This document shows, piece by piece, positions 48,024 through 57,711 of a DNA stretch of 64,000 nt (the stretch's first letter is position 1; each line of letters starts with the position of its first letter). The notes beneath the pieces are model-generated. The model searched no databases. It had not been told where the DNA came from and saw only the letters and a program-made list of their open reading frames with translations. The position numbers were made by a program, and so were the translations under genes. The stretch is from NCBI RefSeq assembly GCF_003073475.1, contig NZ_CP029033.1:2232001-2296000 (forward strand). The letters run 5' to 3'. The DNA is from Actinobaculum sp. 313. GTDB lineage: Bacteria > Actinomycetota > Actinomycetes > Actinomycetales > Actinomycetaceae.

Positions 48024-48578
48024 TCAGCCTCCGTAGACGTGCGGAGCTAGCGTGCCGACAAAGGGCAGATGCCGATACCGCTCCGCGTAATCGAGGCCGT
48101 AGCCGACCACGAACTCGTTAGGTATGTCAAAGCCTACGAAGGCTACCGGCAGATCAACAACCGCCGCATCCGGCTTGCGCAGCAAGGTGGCGATGCGTAC
48201 CGAGTCGGGCTCCCGCGATTCAAGATTGGATTTCAGCCAGGAAAGCGTGAGGCCCGAATCAATGATGTCCTCGACGATAAGCACATCACGCCCCTGAATG
48301 TCCGTGTCTAAATCCTTGAGGATACGCACCACACCGGAGGACTTCGTACCCGAACCGTAGGAGGAAACGGCCATCCAATCCATCGTCACCGGGGTGTGGA
48401 GCTTGCGCGCCAAGTCTGCCATTGTCATAACAGCGCCCCGCAGCACGCCTACAAGAAGAACCTCCTTTCCCTGATAATAGTCGTCGATTTGCGCGGCGAC
48501 GGCGTCGAGTCGCTCGTCGATTTCCTGGGCGGTCAATAGCACCTTGGCGAGGTCTTCGCCCATATCCCGTGCGTCCAT
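48024..48578 (-). CDS. hpt: Hypoxanthine-guanine phosphoribosyltransferase
   Basis: Purine salvage enzyme of 184 residues. Motifs are LLVGVLRGAVMTMADLARKL, the SSYGSGTKSSG loop, the PRPP-binding VLIVEDIIDSGLTLSWL and VGYGLDYAERYRHLPFVG. It lies between tilS and ftsH, the conserved order in this phylum; only 9 bp separate it from tilS, and its stop abuts the ftsH start. Confidence 0.95.
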   Translation of the reverse strand: MDARDMGEDLAKVLLTAQEIDERLDAVAAQIDDYYQGKEVLLVGVLRGAVMTMADLARKLHTPVTMDWMAVSSYGSGTKSSGVVRILKDLDTDIQGRDVLIVEDIIDSGLTLSWLKSNLESREPDSVRIATLLRKPDAAVVDLPVAFVGFDIPNEFVVGYGLDYAERYRHLPFVGTLAPHVYGG

Positions 48579-48587
48579 ATGAACCCT

Positions 48588-49679
48588 CTAACGTCCCTTC
48601 ACACGTCCTGCCGATGGCCTGTCCACCGGGTCAACACCTTCCAAGCCTACGCCGTCGAAGCAGATCCGCCCGTCTCTTTGCACAGCACGGACACCACCGG
48701 GCAGATCAATTCCGCGTCCACCACCGGCACCCATCACCAGATCATCCAGGTGGGCAAGGTGCCATGTGGAGAGCTCTCCGGCGCGGGCCCCTGCAGCCAG
48801 CGCTGCCAGGCGAAGCACGCGTGTACGGATTGCCACCGGCAGGGTCCGTAGGTATGTGATGGCGAGCTGCCCGCCCATTCCTGTGCTCTCGCGCTGCGCC
48901 CACACGTCGAGCGCGGTACCGTCGTCGCGCAACTGTCTCGCCGTCCGTCCAAGCGCACCCACAACCCCCGGACCGAGGGCTCGCGAAAGCTCTGGAAGCA
49001 CCCGGTGGCGGATTGCGCTGCGCCGTAGCACCGTGCCATCGGCAGCCCGCCAATTCGAATCAAGGTCGTTCGTCGGATCATCTACCCAGTCAATATCTGC
49101 TGATCGCAATCCGTCCCGCAGATCCTCACGCTGGAGTTCCAGGAGTGGACGGAGGGCGATCACATCTTCTGCCCCCGGCAGCGCTCCGACCACCGGCATC
49201 CCCCATATCGAACGTGCCCCCGCGCCGCGTGCCAGGCCGAGCAGCACAGTCTCCGCCTGATCGTCGGCCGTATGACCGAGAAGCACCACAGCCGGGGCCC
49301 CGTCCGTGCCCGCCAACGAACGCGCCGCATCCGCCAAAGCTGTGTAACGGGCGGTGCGCGCCGCTGCTTCCGGACCTCCGGGTCCGGATACGTCTACGGT
49401 TCGGACCAGTCCTTGTTCGACGCCGTATTGCACCAACCACTCGGCCACCTGCTCAGCCTCGGCGCGCGAATCAGAACGCAGCCCATGATCCACCGTCAGG
49501 CTCACCACCGGAAAGCCATTCCGTGCCGCAACGAAAAGCACAGCCTGGGCGAGTGCCATGGAGTCGGAGCCGCCCGATACAGCTAGTAGTAGTCGGCGGC
49601 CGGTCGGCACATCGGCGTCAGACAAGGCCTGCCACACGGCCCTGCGAGCAGCGGCCACCACCGGATGCGGACCACTCAT
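48588..49679 (-). CDS. tilS: tRNA(Ile)-lysidine synthase
   Basis: Modifies C34 of tRNA-Ile(CAU) to lysidine. The 363-residue protein has the PP-loop LLLAVSGGSDSMALAQAV, then SLTVDHGLRSDSRAEAEQVA, LLGHTADDQAETVLLGLARG, IWGMPV and DWVDDPTNDLDSNW with the RRSAIRHRVLPELSRAL stretch. It is shorter at the C-terminus than proteobacterial TilS, as is usual in actinobacteria. Gene order zincin-tilS-hpt-ftsH is typical. Confidence 0.95.
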   Translation of the reverse strand: MSGPHPVVAAARRAVWQALSDADVPTGRRLLLAVSGGSDSMALAQAVLFVAARNGFPVVSLTVDHGLRSDSRAEAEQVAEWLVQYGVEQGLVRTVDVSGPGGPEAAARTARYTALADAARSLAGTDGAPAVVLLGHTADDQAETVLLGLARGAGARSIWGMPVVGALPGAEDVIALRPLLELQREDLRDGLRSADIDWVDDPTNDLDSNWRAADGTVLRRSAIRHRVLPELSRALGPGVVGALGRTARQLRDDGTALDVWAQRESTGMGGQLAITYLRTLPVAIRTRVLRLAALAAGARAGELSTWHLAHLDDLVMGAGGGRGIDLPGGVRAVQRDGRICFDGVGLEGVDPVDRPSAGRVKGR

Positions 49680-49680
49680 A

Positions 49681-50610
49681 TCAGCTAAGCACCCGGTTGA
49701 TCCAGGCCTGCGGAGAATCGATCTCGCTGCGGCTGGGAACGTTCAGCGGGTCTTCCCACACCATGTTCAGCCCCTCATGCCCCACCTCGTCGACCACGGC
49801 GGCGACGAATGCCACACCATCCGAATACTGGGCGAGCTTCGCGTCCAGTCCAGTGATATGGCGTACGAGTTTCTGCAAAGGGTTTGCTGCGTCGCGACGG
49901 CGGCGCAGCGCGGCCATTAGGCGGCGCCTGCCAGGCAGGACGGCATAGGGCACATGGTTCATCACGTATTCGGCATGCCCTTCCAGCAGGCTCATCACTG
50001 CGGCGATCTCCGCGCCCACACCCGCATCGAAGTCAATTCGTGCAGCGTTTTCGTAAGTTTCGAGTAGCCGGTGGGCGCGAGAGAGCAAATAGTCCAGCAG
50101 CCAGGGCGCGGCGTTGAACTGCACGGCATGGGTCAGTTCATGGATGCACACCCACAGCGCAACATCGCTCTGCTTGAGATCGAAGTCCTTGGCGAACACG
50201 TGTAGATTCGGCGCCACCAGCAGGAGCCGTCCCGGTAGGCCGCAGAAGGGATCGTACTGGCCGAGAACCGAGCGGGAAAGCGGAGCCAACCCGGCTGCAA
50301 ACTCCACCGCCTGTAATCGGGAGGACAACGGGCCCGCCGACTGTTCCAAATATGGTTTGAGCACGGATCGCGCAGACTGTGCCGTTGCAACCGACCAACG
50401 CGAACGATCTACTACGTACACGGGAGTGTGTGCTGCAGCGTGCGCGGCTTCACCCAGCCCGGTTACATCTCCGACGATCCTCGGGGCCTTCGTCGCCTGC
50501 GAATGCAGTTCCGCCACCAGCGCTTCGCCGTCGCCCGGCTTGATGGCAGGAAGTCGGCCGGAAAGCAACGCCGATACCTGCCCCACAATCCGCGTATTCA
50601 TTTCTGCCAT
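49681..50610 (-). CDS. DUF2342 zinc-dependent metalloprotease-like protein
   Basis: A 309-residue zincin-like protein. The metal site is WVCIHELTHAVQFNAAPWL (HExxH as HELTH), with the supporting SLLEGHAEYVMNHVP downstream. The N-terminal part is helical (ALVAELHSQATKAPRIVGDV). The family is restricted to actinobacteria and normally sits before tilS; substrate unknown. The ATG at 50610 follows GGTAGGTCC; the earlier ATG (50643) has no ribosome site. Confidence 0.87.
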   Translation of the reverse strand: MAEMNTRIVGQVSALLSGRLPAIKPGDGEALVAELHSQATKAPRIVGDVTGLGEAAHAAAHTPVYVVDRSRWSVATAQSARSVLKPYLEQSAGPLSSRLQAVEFAAGLAPLSRSVLGQYDPFCGLPGRLLLVAPNLHVFAKDFDLKQSDVALWVCIHELTHAVQFNAAPWLLDYLLSRAHRLLETYENAARIDFDAGVGAEIAAVMSLLEGHAEYVMNHVPYAVLPGRRRLMAALRRRRDAANPLQKLVRHITGLDAKLAQYSDGVAFVAAVVDEVGHEGLNMVWEDPLNVPSRSEIDSPQAWINRVLS

Positions 50611-50747
50611 GGACCTACCGTACCGGTTTCCCGCCCTCGACAACGAGTTCTTCGCTCCGCGCCATACTGCGAGGCAGGGTCATCGAGAGCAAACCCACCG
50701 GCGGCCCCGGTCTGACCCTCGCATTCTGCGGCGAAAAAGCTCCCGCC

Positions 50748-52109
50748 TCACAATCGGGCAACGGATGTCATGAAGTCATCGATGGCGCGTCGCGCCTGCG
50801 TCACAGTTCCTTCCTCTACCTGGTCTATCAACACGGAGAATTCGAGCAGTCGCCCATCCGTGGTCAGGAGGAATCCGGATAACGACGCCGCCGTGGTCAG
50901 TGTTCCCGTTTTCGCATGGATGCGCGCACCCATATCCTCGCCGCCGTAGCGATCATCGAGTGTTCCGGATAGCCCGCTCACTGGCACCCCGGACGCAATG
51001 CTCTCCAGTACGCAACCATCGCACCGGTACACATTGTCCACAATCTCCAGCAGCAATCCGGTTGTGAGTTTGTTCGACGGCGACAGTCCGGAATTGTCTG
51101 AAATGACAACGGAATCAAGGCCATAACCGAGTTCGGTCAGCGCCTCGCGTGTCGCCTCAGCCGCACCTTCGAAGCTCCCTTCCTTCCCGCGTTCAAGCGC
51201 GACCAGGTGCCCGAGAACGTCCGCAGTCGTGTTGTCGGAATCTGTCAGTGCAAAATCGACGAGCTCCCGTACGGTGGCACTGCGAACCTCCGCCAGCTCA
51301 TCGGCGTCGTCCGGCGCAGTTTCACGTCCCGATACTGTCACCTCGATCCCTTGCTGTGTCAATGCGTCGGCGAATATCTGCAGTGCTGACAAGTCGGCAT
51401 CGCGCGTATAGGCTCCCACCTCGTTGCGCGACTGCATCACCGCAATAGGACGCATCTCCATGATGTAACCCGTATCGGAACCCGTGATATCCGGATGGTA
51501 AAGCGGGCCGGAGAAAAGCGAGGAGTCCACCGCTAACGTCACACTCGTTACTCCCCGTTCTTTCAGCGCGGCAGAGGTATCGCGCGCCAGGTCTCCCAGC
51601 CCGGACCGCCCCTTGACTGCCGCCGAGTCTCCTTCTGCAGCGGCTAGCAACGTGTCACCGCCGCCCACGAGGTAGACGGTGGTGCCGGAGAGTTTCGTCG
51701 TCGTCGGCAAAGTTGTATCGGGGCCGAGAGTCTCCAACGCAACGGCGGCGGTCACCAACTTCATATTCGACGCCGGCGTGCGCGCCTGGTCGGCGTTATG
51801 CGAAACGATAGTCTCTCCCGTCAGGGCGTCAGACATCTCGACGGAGACAACGCCGGTGACCCGTGGATCTGCCTCGAGCTCGGCAATGGCCTCTTCAATA
51901 TCACCGGCCGATGGAATTGGAGCGGCGGCGTCGAAAGAGGGCAACATTGGGTTGGACACAACGGTGTTCACACTCGGATACGGCAGGGGATCCGGAACGG
52001 TAGCACGCGTTGTGAGCATACCCGGGGTAAGATCGTATGCATCCGCAACAAGGTACCCGGCAACGAGTGCCAGCACGGCAGAGAACGCCACCTGTGTTCG
52101 TCGTTTCAC
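50748..52109 (-). CDS. dacB: D-alanyl-D-alanine carboxypeptidase, PBP4 type
   Basis: A 453-residue exported penicillin-binding protein of the S13 (PBP4) family acting on peptidoglycan stem peptides. An N-terminal signal anchor (RRTQVAFSAVLALVAGYLVA) precedes the catalytic domain: SxxK in RTPASNMKLVTAAVALETLG, SxN in ISDNSGLSPSNKLTT and KTG in RIHAKTGTLTTAASLSGFLL. The large insert between SxxK and SxN fits class C PBPs. The GTG at 52109 puts the signal at the N-terminus; longer frames do not. It diverges from ppa with an 84-bp gap. Confidence 0.92.
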   Translation of the reverse strand: MKRRTQVAFSAVLALVAGYLVADAYDLTPGMLTTRATVPDPLPYPSVNTVVSNPMLPSFDAAAPIPSAGDIEEAIAELEADPRVTGVVSVEMSDALTGETIVSHNADQARTPASNMKLVTAAVALETLGPDTTLPTTTKLSGTTVYLVGGGDTLLAAAEGDSAAVKGRSGLGDLARDTSAALKERGVTSVTLAVDSSLFSGPLYHPDITGSDTGYIMEMRPIAVMQSRNEVGAYTRDADLSALQIFADALTQQGIEVTVSGRETAPDDADELAEVRSATVRELVDFALTDSDNTTADVLGHLVALERGKEGSFEGAAEATREALTELGYGLDSVVISDNSGLSPSNKLTTGLLLEIVDNVYRCDGCVLESIASGVPVSGLSGTLDDRYGGEDMGARIHAKTGTLTTAASLSGFLLTTDGRLLEFSVLIDQVEEGTVTQARRAIDDFMTSVARL

Positions 52110-52193
52110 AGGCCAAGTCTCGCACAGTAGACCTCGGCCCGTGGTCTCTACGGCGAGTGAGCCAAGGATGTCCCGTCGAAGGAGGAGACGCAA

Positions 52194-52693
52194 ATGCTTG
52201 AATTCGATGTCACCATCGAGATCCCGAAAGGCAACCGGAACAAGTACGAACTGGACCACAAGACAGGGCGAATCCGCCTGGATCGCATGCTGTTCACCTC
52301 AACGCGCTACCCGGACGATTACGGTTTTATCGACGACACGCTTGGTGAAGACGGCGACCCGTTGGACGCCCTCGTACTGCTGGAAGAGCCGACATTCCCC
52401 GGCTGTGTGATCCGCTGCCGCGCACTGGGAATGTTCCGCATGCGCGACGAGCACGGCGGCGATGACAAGGTTCTTTGCGTCCCTTCGGGGACCAGCGAGC
52501 GTCCTGGCGCACGGAGATTGAGGATGTCAGCGAATTCCACCGCCTCGAAATCCAGCACTTCTTCGAGGTCTACAAGGACCTCGAACCGGGTAAGTCGGTG
52601 GAAGGCGCCCACTGGGTAGGACGTCTCGAGGCCGAGGCGGAAATCCAACGCTCCTACCAGCGCGCGATTGACCAGCACTATTACGAGCACTGA
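52194..52693 (+). CDS. ppa: Inorganic pyrophosphatase, frameshifted
   Basis: Essential hydrolase of pyrophosphate, 166 residues when repaired. It has [40 protein letters not shown] with the metal-binding [12 protein letters not shown], and after the break [20 protein letters not shown] and the closing [10 protein letters not shown]. One base is missing in the G run 52487-52490; adding it gives VLCVPSGDQRASW and joins the halves. AAGGAGG lies eight bases before the ATG. Confidence 0.94.
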
Positions 52694-53045
52694 TTCATCG
52701 CTTGCGGCGGGCGGCGGGCGGCTTTGCTCGGTGTAGGGCCTTGACTTTCATGGCGCGACAGTGATGCGCACCCTCTGGCTGTCGCCGATGCGGTCTAGAT
52801 GTAGTCTAGCGGTCGCCGACGTAGCCCCATGACCTTCCGTACCACCGACTTCTTCCATCACAGGGCCTCTTCATCTTCCGCAACATACACCCGCTTCGCG
52901 GCACGCGTCCCACAGACAGAGCAGTCCCAAATGGCTGAGGGTGCCCCACAGATACGTGGGGCTGTTCGTCCTCTGCGACGACGGCCTTACCGGACCGTCC
53001 GGCTGCTCCACGGATATGTGGGACCGTAGCACCCGTTCGGCCAGT
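52694..53045. other. Gene-free stretch after ppa
   Basis: It contains GCGGGCGGCGGGCGGC just after the ppa stop and a small hairpin, GCCCCAC (about 52942-52948) with GTGGGGC (about 52955-52961). The latter could terminate ppa or the converging gene. Nothing else is recognised. Frames reading through it from the minus-strand neighbour result from that gene's frameshift. Confidence 0.5.
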
Positions 53046-54714
53046 CTATTGTTGTTGTTCGTCTTCGCGGGGTGGCCGCCAGTACAGCAGGGGGGCGGGA
53101 GAACATTTCACGACGGGTGGCTTCCTCGGCCTCACGCCGCTCACGCTCACGGATGCTCTCGGCACCATGGCGACTCAACCACACCGCATCCAAACGCTTG
53201 AGCGCTTCCTCCTTGCGGCGTTCCTCTTCCTGCGGATCCGGAACCTCCCGACCACGCATAGCAAAACGCACCTCCGGACTCCACTTCCGCTCCCGCTCAT
53301 CCTTCTTCCGACCAGCACCACGCACACCAAACTGCTGTGTCTGCCCGCCCCGGACGCCGCCCGTACCGGCTCCACGGCCAGTCCCAGCACGACCACCAGC
53401 AGGCTGTCCACCACGAACACCGGTTCCACGACCAGACTGCTGTACTTGACCGCCGCGAACGCCCGTCCCACGGGCACCTGTTCCGCGGGCACCGGTCTGC
53501 TGGGCCTGACCACCACGAACGCCACCCGTGCCACGCATACCGGCCTGCTGGGCTTGGCCGCCACGCACACCACCAGCACCGCGTGCCCCGGCCCCGGTTC
53601 CACGGGCCCCGGTACCGGTGGCTTGTTGGGGTTGGCCTGATAAGGGGATACGGGTGGGGCGCATGCCCATCTGCTGCGCATTACTCCACCGCACACCAGA
53701 TGCCGCACCACGAGCCAACCCCGCCGCACCAGCAGCACCCGCAGCCGCACCCGCCGCACCACCCGTGGGGTTGTTGTTGTCTTGGAAGGAGAGACGTCCG
53801 GCTTCCCGGACCCGGTCCATCAAATCCCCCTCACCCGGACCATACAAGTAGCGTGCTTCTGCGGAATCAGCTCGGATCATCCTGCCTTGTGGAGTACCCA
53901 CCATGCCCTCCACACGTTCACCCGCATACCACGAAAACATCCACGCCAAACTCCCAGAAACACCCACACCCGCCGCAACCGCACCCACCGACGGAACAAC
54001 AGACCCACCACCATCCGACACGTCTAGGTCTGGGTCCGTGTCTGTCGGGCGGCCCTCCGCCAACGCCGCCGCATACGACGCCCCACCATCAGAGGGCAGG
54101 CCCGTCACCGACGAATCCACACCAGACGACGATGGCGGCATGTAGGTCACATAGGACCGCGGAGCCGCCTTCTCCGAGCGGGGCAGCATACGAATCGCGC
54201 GATCCACCTCCTCACCCACATAATCCACCATCCGCCCAGCTTTCTCCTCAAACCCACTATCCCGAGCCTCATAGGCGGCAGTGACATGACTCATACGTGC
54301 GTCAATAACCGGTGTTGTCAACCCCGTCGGATCCGCAGACTGCACCCGATGCATCGCCCGTGACTCCTGCGCATACGCCCCATCCGAGGCCTGCGTATCC
54401 GCACTAATCTCCTCATGCGCCTGCCGCGCCTCCACCACAGCATCACCAACAACTTTGCACGAGTCACTCATCGCCTTGGTGTCGTCGGCATGCCGTCCAA
54501 TCCGGCGCCGGATACCCTCCATCGACTCCCGGAACGCCTCACCCGCCGCGCCACGAATCCCCAAATCATCCGGATTCATCCGCCGACCAATCGTGCCCCG
54601 CAACCCCTCAAAACCCTCACTGATGTCACCAAGCTTTCGCGACAATTCAAAGGCTTGGTCCGGGTCGAATGCAGCAATATCCTCCAGGCGCCTGCGCTGC
54701 TCCCTACTCGCCAT
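53046..54714 (-). CDS. PPE-like protein with Gly/Arg/Gln repeats, frameshifted near its end
   Basis: About 556 residues when repaired. Residues 1-180 are helical (FELSRKLGDISEGFEGLRGT, RRIGRHADDTKAMSDSC), like PPE or EspB-type secreted proteins. A hydrophobic Gly/Ala segment (PSVGAVAAGVGVSGSLAWMF) follows, then GGAAGAAAGAAGAAG. Residues about 345-455 are a run of imperfect 10-15 residue units of the RGTGVRGGQAQQ kind. The C-terminus is charged. One base is missing in the G run 53090-53095; its repair gives the ending LLYWRPPREDEQQQ, typical of this family. No signal peptide, so type VII export is inferred. Confidence 0.72.
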
Positions 54715-54981
54715 GATTATCTCCGTTCTCTTTAGAGATCACGTCTCATCCACCCTGCCACTATCTGCTGCCGGGTGCTACCAGCGACCCTACAACCCAT
54801 CCCTACCCGTCCGCTATGGGTATCAATACCCACACCATAGACTTGACAAACCCACCCTCCCATGATCTCAACAACAACCAGTAGAGTGAGACGTCCCGCG
54901 CCTGCTCACACTCGAGACCTGCACGATGCGGATAAACCTGCAACAATCAATACAACGACCAGACCAGACAGGAGAACCCCT
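54715..54981 (+). promoter_or_regulatory. Upstream region of a duplicated membrane protein, with palindrome
   Basis: At about 54816-54829 lies GGGTATCAATACCC, a palindrome, inside a wider CTATGG...CCATAG frame (about 54812-54838), followed by TTGACA at about 54842. This is a plausible operator and -35 box for the PPE-like gene or its divergent neighbour. The last 80 bp before the ATG (ACCTGCA, AACCTGCAACAATCAAT, CAGACAGGAGAACCCC) are repeated before the paralog at 57712. Confidence 0.5.
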
Positions 54982-55760
54982 ATGACCACACCACCGCACA
55001 CGAACACACCGGGTCCCATCAATCCGGGTCACCAGTCACACAAGACGCAAACACCAGCCCCAACCAGCCACACCCCCGACCCCACTCAGAGCGCTACCAC
55101 TCCTACCGCCACTCGGCAGGGCCTACCCGGCTGGGCGTGGGCAGCCATCGGCTGCCTCGTCGTGGTTGCCGTCGTGGTCGCCGGGGTCATGATCGCTGGA
55201 CGCAACCACGCCACACCCACACCGGTCCCCAGTGGTAACACAGCCGGCCCCGCCCCCACGCCGACCACGACCACACCGGAACCAACCGTTTCACCGACGT
55301 CCGAGGCTACACAGATCGGGGACTGGAGTGTGGAAGTCTTAGAGTACAAACCCGATGTCACCGACTATTTGACCACCTACGACCCACCCGTAGAGATCAC
55401 GATCGAGGGCCACCGGCACCTCGGCATCAAACTCCGCGTCACCAACACCGGAGACAAGGCCAACGCCTTCACCGAGCTCGGAGAACGCCTCGACGGCATC
55501 GAGAGCGGGGGCCAGCCCTGCAGCCGTACTATCTTGATGTTGGAGTCAGTTACCGCGGAGACGACTACCTTTCAGATGTCCGCTACCTGGAACCCGGTGA
55601 GTCTGGGGAAGGCTGGTTGTTCTACCAAGTCCGCGGCGACTTCGAGCTCACCACCATCGAAATGCAAGACCGCCGCGACCCGAACAACAAGACACCCTGG
55701 ACCAGTGTCCCCTTCCCCGCACCAACAGAGACGACGTCAACACCAACCACCACCCCATAA
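54982..55760 (+). CDS. Membrane-anchored beta-domain protein, copy A, frameshifted
   Basis: About 259 residues when repaired. A Pro/Thr-rich cytosolic tail precedes one membrane helix (WAWAAIGCLVVVAVVVAGVM). A Thr-rich linker leads to a beta-rich domain (QIGDWSVEVLEYKPDVTDYL, GIKLRVTNTG, LDVGVSYRGDDY, GEGWLFYQVRGDFELTTIEM) of DUF4352-like character. One base is missing in the G run 55507-55511. Repair is guided by copy B (57712-58490), which reads through the same place. Without it the frame continues falsely to 55902. AGGAG precedes the ATG by seven bases. Confidence 0.75.
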
Positions 55761-55885
55761 CCCCAACCCCACCTACCGCCGCGACACGGCCACACCACGA
55801 CCTGGCCTGAAGCGTCCGGGATTGTTGGGGGTTTGGTTGGTGTCTGGGTTGCTTCGCGGGTGTGGGGCTGGGAAGGGTGTTGGTT

Positions 55886-56158
55886 ATGGCAAGGTTGTAT
55901 AGTGAGCAGTTCATGGCTGATGCGGTTGTGCTGGTTGAGTCAGGGATCAGTCGGGGGTATGTGTGCGTTGATCTGGGGATCTCTCGGTCCTTGCTGCAAG
56001 AATGGATCACGGAGGCTTGCTTGGATGTTCATGGGATGAGCTCGTCAAGCGATCTGGCGGTTGTTAAAGAGATGTGTGCTGCACTCAAGCGGATCCGGGA
56101 GCTGGAGATGGAAAATGTGGTGCTGCGTGTCGTGGCGGCATATTTGTCTCAGGGGTGA
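55886..56158 (+). CDS. IS3-family transposase OrfA
   Basis: A 90-residue DNA-binding subunit. A helix-turn-helix in LVESGISRGYVCVDLGISRS is followed by LLQEWI and a leucine-zipper-like helix (KEMCAALKRIRELEMENVVL), the usual OrfA plan. The start is the ATG at 55886. In intact IS3 elements a -1 frameshift joins OrfA to OrfB. Confidence 0.8.
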   Translation: MARLYSEQFMADAVVLVESGISRGYVCVDLGISRSLLQEWITEACLDVHGMSSSSDLAVVKEMCAALKRIRELEMENVVLRVVAAYLSQG

Positions 56159-56171
56159 TCCGCCCAAAAGG

Positions 56172-56991
56172 ATGTTCTTGACCGTGGAAGTGCTAATTGC
56201 TGAGGGAAAGGCGACCTTGATGATCGCGGCTTGGGTACTGAAGTTTTTTCGCCAAGCTTTTTGTAAGTGGCTACATGACAAGGTTAGTGCCCGGGAAAGG
56301 GAAAGATGCTGAGATCTGCGAGGTGATTCGTGAGGTCTACAGTGATGATCCCGGATTTGGCTACCGGTTCATTGCCGACGAGTTTGCGGATCGTGGCTAT
56401 CGGCTTTCAGAGCGACGCGTATGGCGGTTGTGCTCGAAGATTCAGGTGTTCTCGGTGATTACCAGGTGTAGGCCGCGTGGGAAGAAGTCGGGTGCTCCGG
56501 TCCATGATGACCTGTTTGAGTGGCACTTTGATGCTGATGCTCCAAATACTGCGTGGGTCACGGATATTACTGAGCAGTGGACTGTCCAGGGAAGGCTCTG
56601 CCTGTGTGTGATCAAGGACCTGTGCTCGCGCGGAATCGTGGGCTATGCGACCAGTTCGCGGGTGAAGGCGTCCCTGGCGGTGGCAGCGCTTGATGATGTG
56701 ATGAGGAAACGAGGTTACCCACAGGGAGTGATCGTCCACTCGGATCGGGGCTGGCAATTCGGTTCGAGGAAGTTCCGCGCTGCCTTGAGGGCCTACGAAG
56801 CTGTCGGGTCGATGGGCAGGGTTGGGGCGTGTGGGGATAACGTTGCGATGGAATCGTTCTTCGCCCTCGTGCAAAAGAATGTTCTCGACCGCAGGTCCTG
56901 GGCCAGCCGCCGCGAGCTCTCGGCCGCGATCACCCACTGGATCAAACGGACATATCACAGGAAAAGACGTCAACGAGCGCTGGGCAAGTGA
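56172..56991 (+). pseudogene. IS3-family transposase OrfB, frame-broken
   Basis: The integrase-like catalytic subunit. Its N-terminal piece (FLTVEVLIAEGKATLMIAAW, QAFCKWLHDKVSARERE) is in one frame to about 56300, and the rest (EICEVIREVYSDDPGFGYRF onward) is in another, requiring removal of one base near GGGAAAGATG. The DDE residues are visible: Asp in WVTDITEQW, Asp in IVHSDRGWQF and Glu in NVAMESFFALVQKN. Unlike the other frame breaks in the window this one is an apparent insertion, so real decay is likely. Confidence 0.75.
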
Positions 56992-57064
56992 AACAACACT
57001 GGAACCAGCCGCGTCCCACGCGGCCTAACAATCAGAAGGAAAACTGCCAACCAAACCCTCAACA

Positions 57065-57641
57065 GCCCCCGTAGGCGCTGTAGTTCTCACTGTGAATCCG
57101 CCCCAAGCTCGTCGACCAGAAGCTGATCTCGTCGTCTCCTCGCACTGGGCGGACGGGCCTTGGCGGCACGGTAGCCCCGGGCGGTGATGAAGCCGCCCTC
57201 AAGGTAATTATTCAGTGTCCGGCAGATAGGCACGGGCCCCGAAACGATCCTTATACGTATCGATATAAGAGATCATCATCGTCCCGGTCGGTCGAGCTCC
57301 GCTGCGAAAAAAGCCGAGGCGGTCTTCAAAATCTCGTTGGCCCGTCGCAACTCAGCATTCTCACGCTTGAGCCGCTTGATCTCCTCGTGTTCCTCACCCG
57401 TGGGACCAGGCCGTGCACCTGTATCGATCTTCCCACCAACGCCGCAGTGACTCCGTGCTGATACCCAACCTCACCGCGATTCTGGCTGGCTGCCTGCCAC
57501 GTGGAACACGAGGAATCCTCCGACAGTCGGTCAGACAACAACCTGACCGCCCGCTCCCGAAACTCCGGCGAATACTTCTTCGGCATATTCCTATCCTCTC
57601 AAAAACAGGTAGGAACAAAACCCAGGACGCTTCACTCCAGA
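57065..57641 (-). mobile_element. Remnant of a second IS3-family element
   Basis: Reading the minus strand from the end at 57641 (TGAAGCGTCCTGGGTTTTG), orfA starts at 57586 with MPKKYSPEFRERAVRLLSDR. It changes frame twice ([19 protein letters not shown], then [20 protein letters not shown]) and ends at 57276. An orfB beginning MISYIDTYKDRFG continues in broken frames (TLNNYLEGGFITARGYRAAK) with a stop before ENYSAYGG, and is cut off near 57065, where the other element begins. It is clearly degenerate. Confidence 0.75.
57276..57586 (-). pseudogene. IS3-family OrfA, multiply shifted
   Basis: A transposase subunit broken by at least two frame changes. All three pieces are recognisable in order: the N-terminal helix-turn-helix, the [12 protein letters not shown] recognition helix and the leucine-rich coiled coil ending [20 protein letters not shown]. 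The orfB ATG follows with a TGATG arrangement. It belongs to a different IS3 subgroup from the element at 55809. Confidence 0.75.
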
Positions 57642-57711
57642 CCTGCATAATGCAGACAAACCTGCAACAATCAATTACGACGACCAGCAAACCAGACAGG
57701 AGAACCCCCAC

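Larger units (their letters stand above)
55809..57060 (+). mobile_element. IS3-family element, probably inactive
   Basis: The element begins at TGAAGCGTCCGGGATTGTTG, which matches (inverted) the outer end of a second IS3 remnant at about 57625-57641. It holds orfA (55886-56158) and a shifted orfB. I find no matching right inverted repeat near 57000, where it abuts the opposite-facing remnant. No clear target-site duplication is visible. It sits between the two copies of the membrane-anchored protein. Confidence 0.7.
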
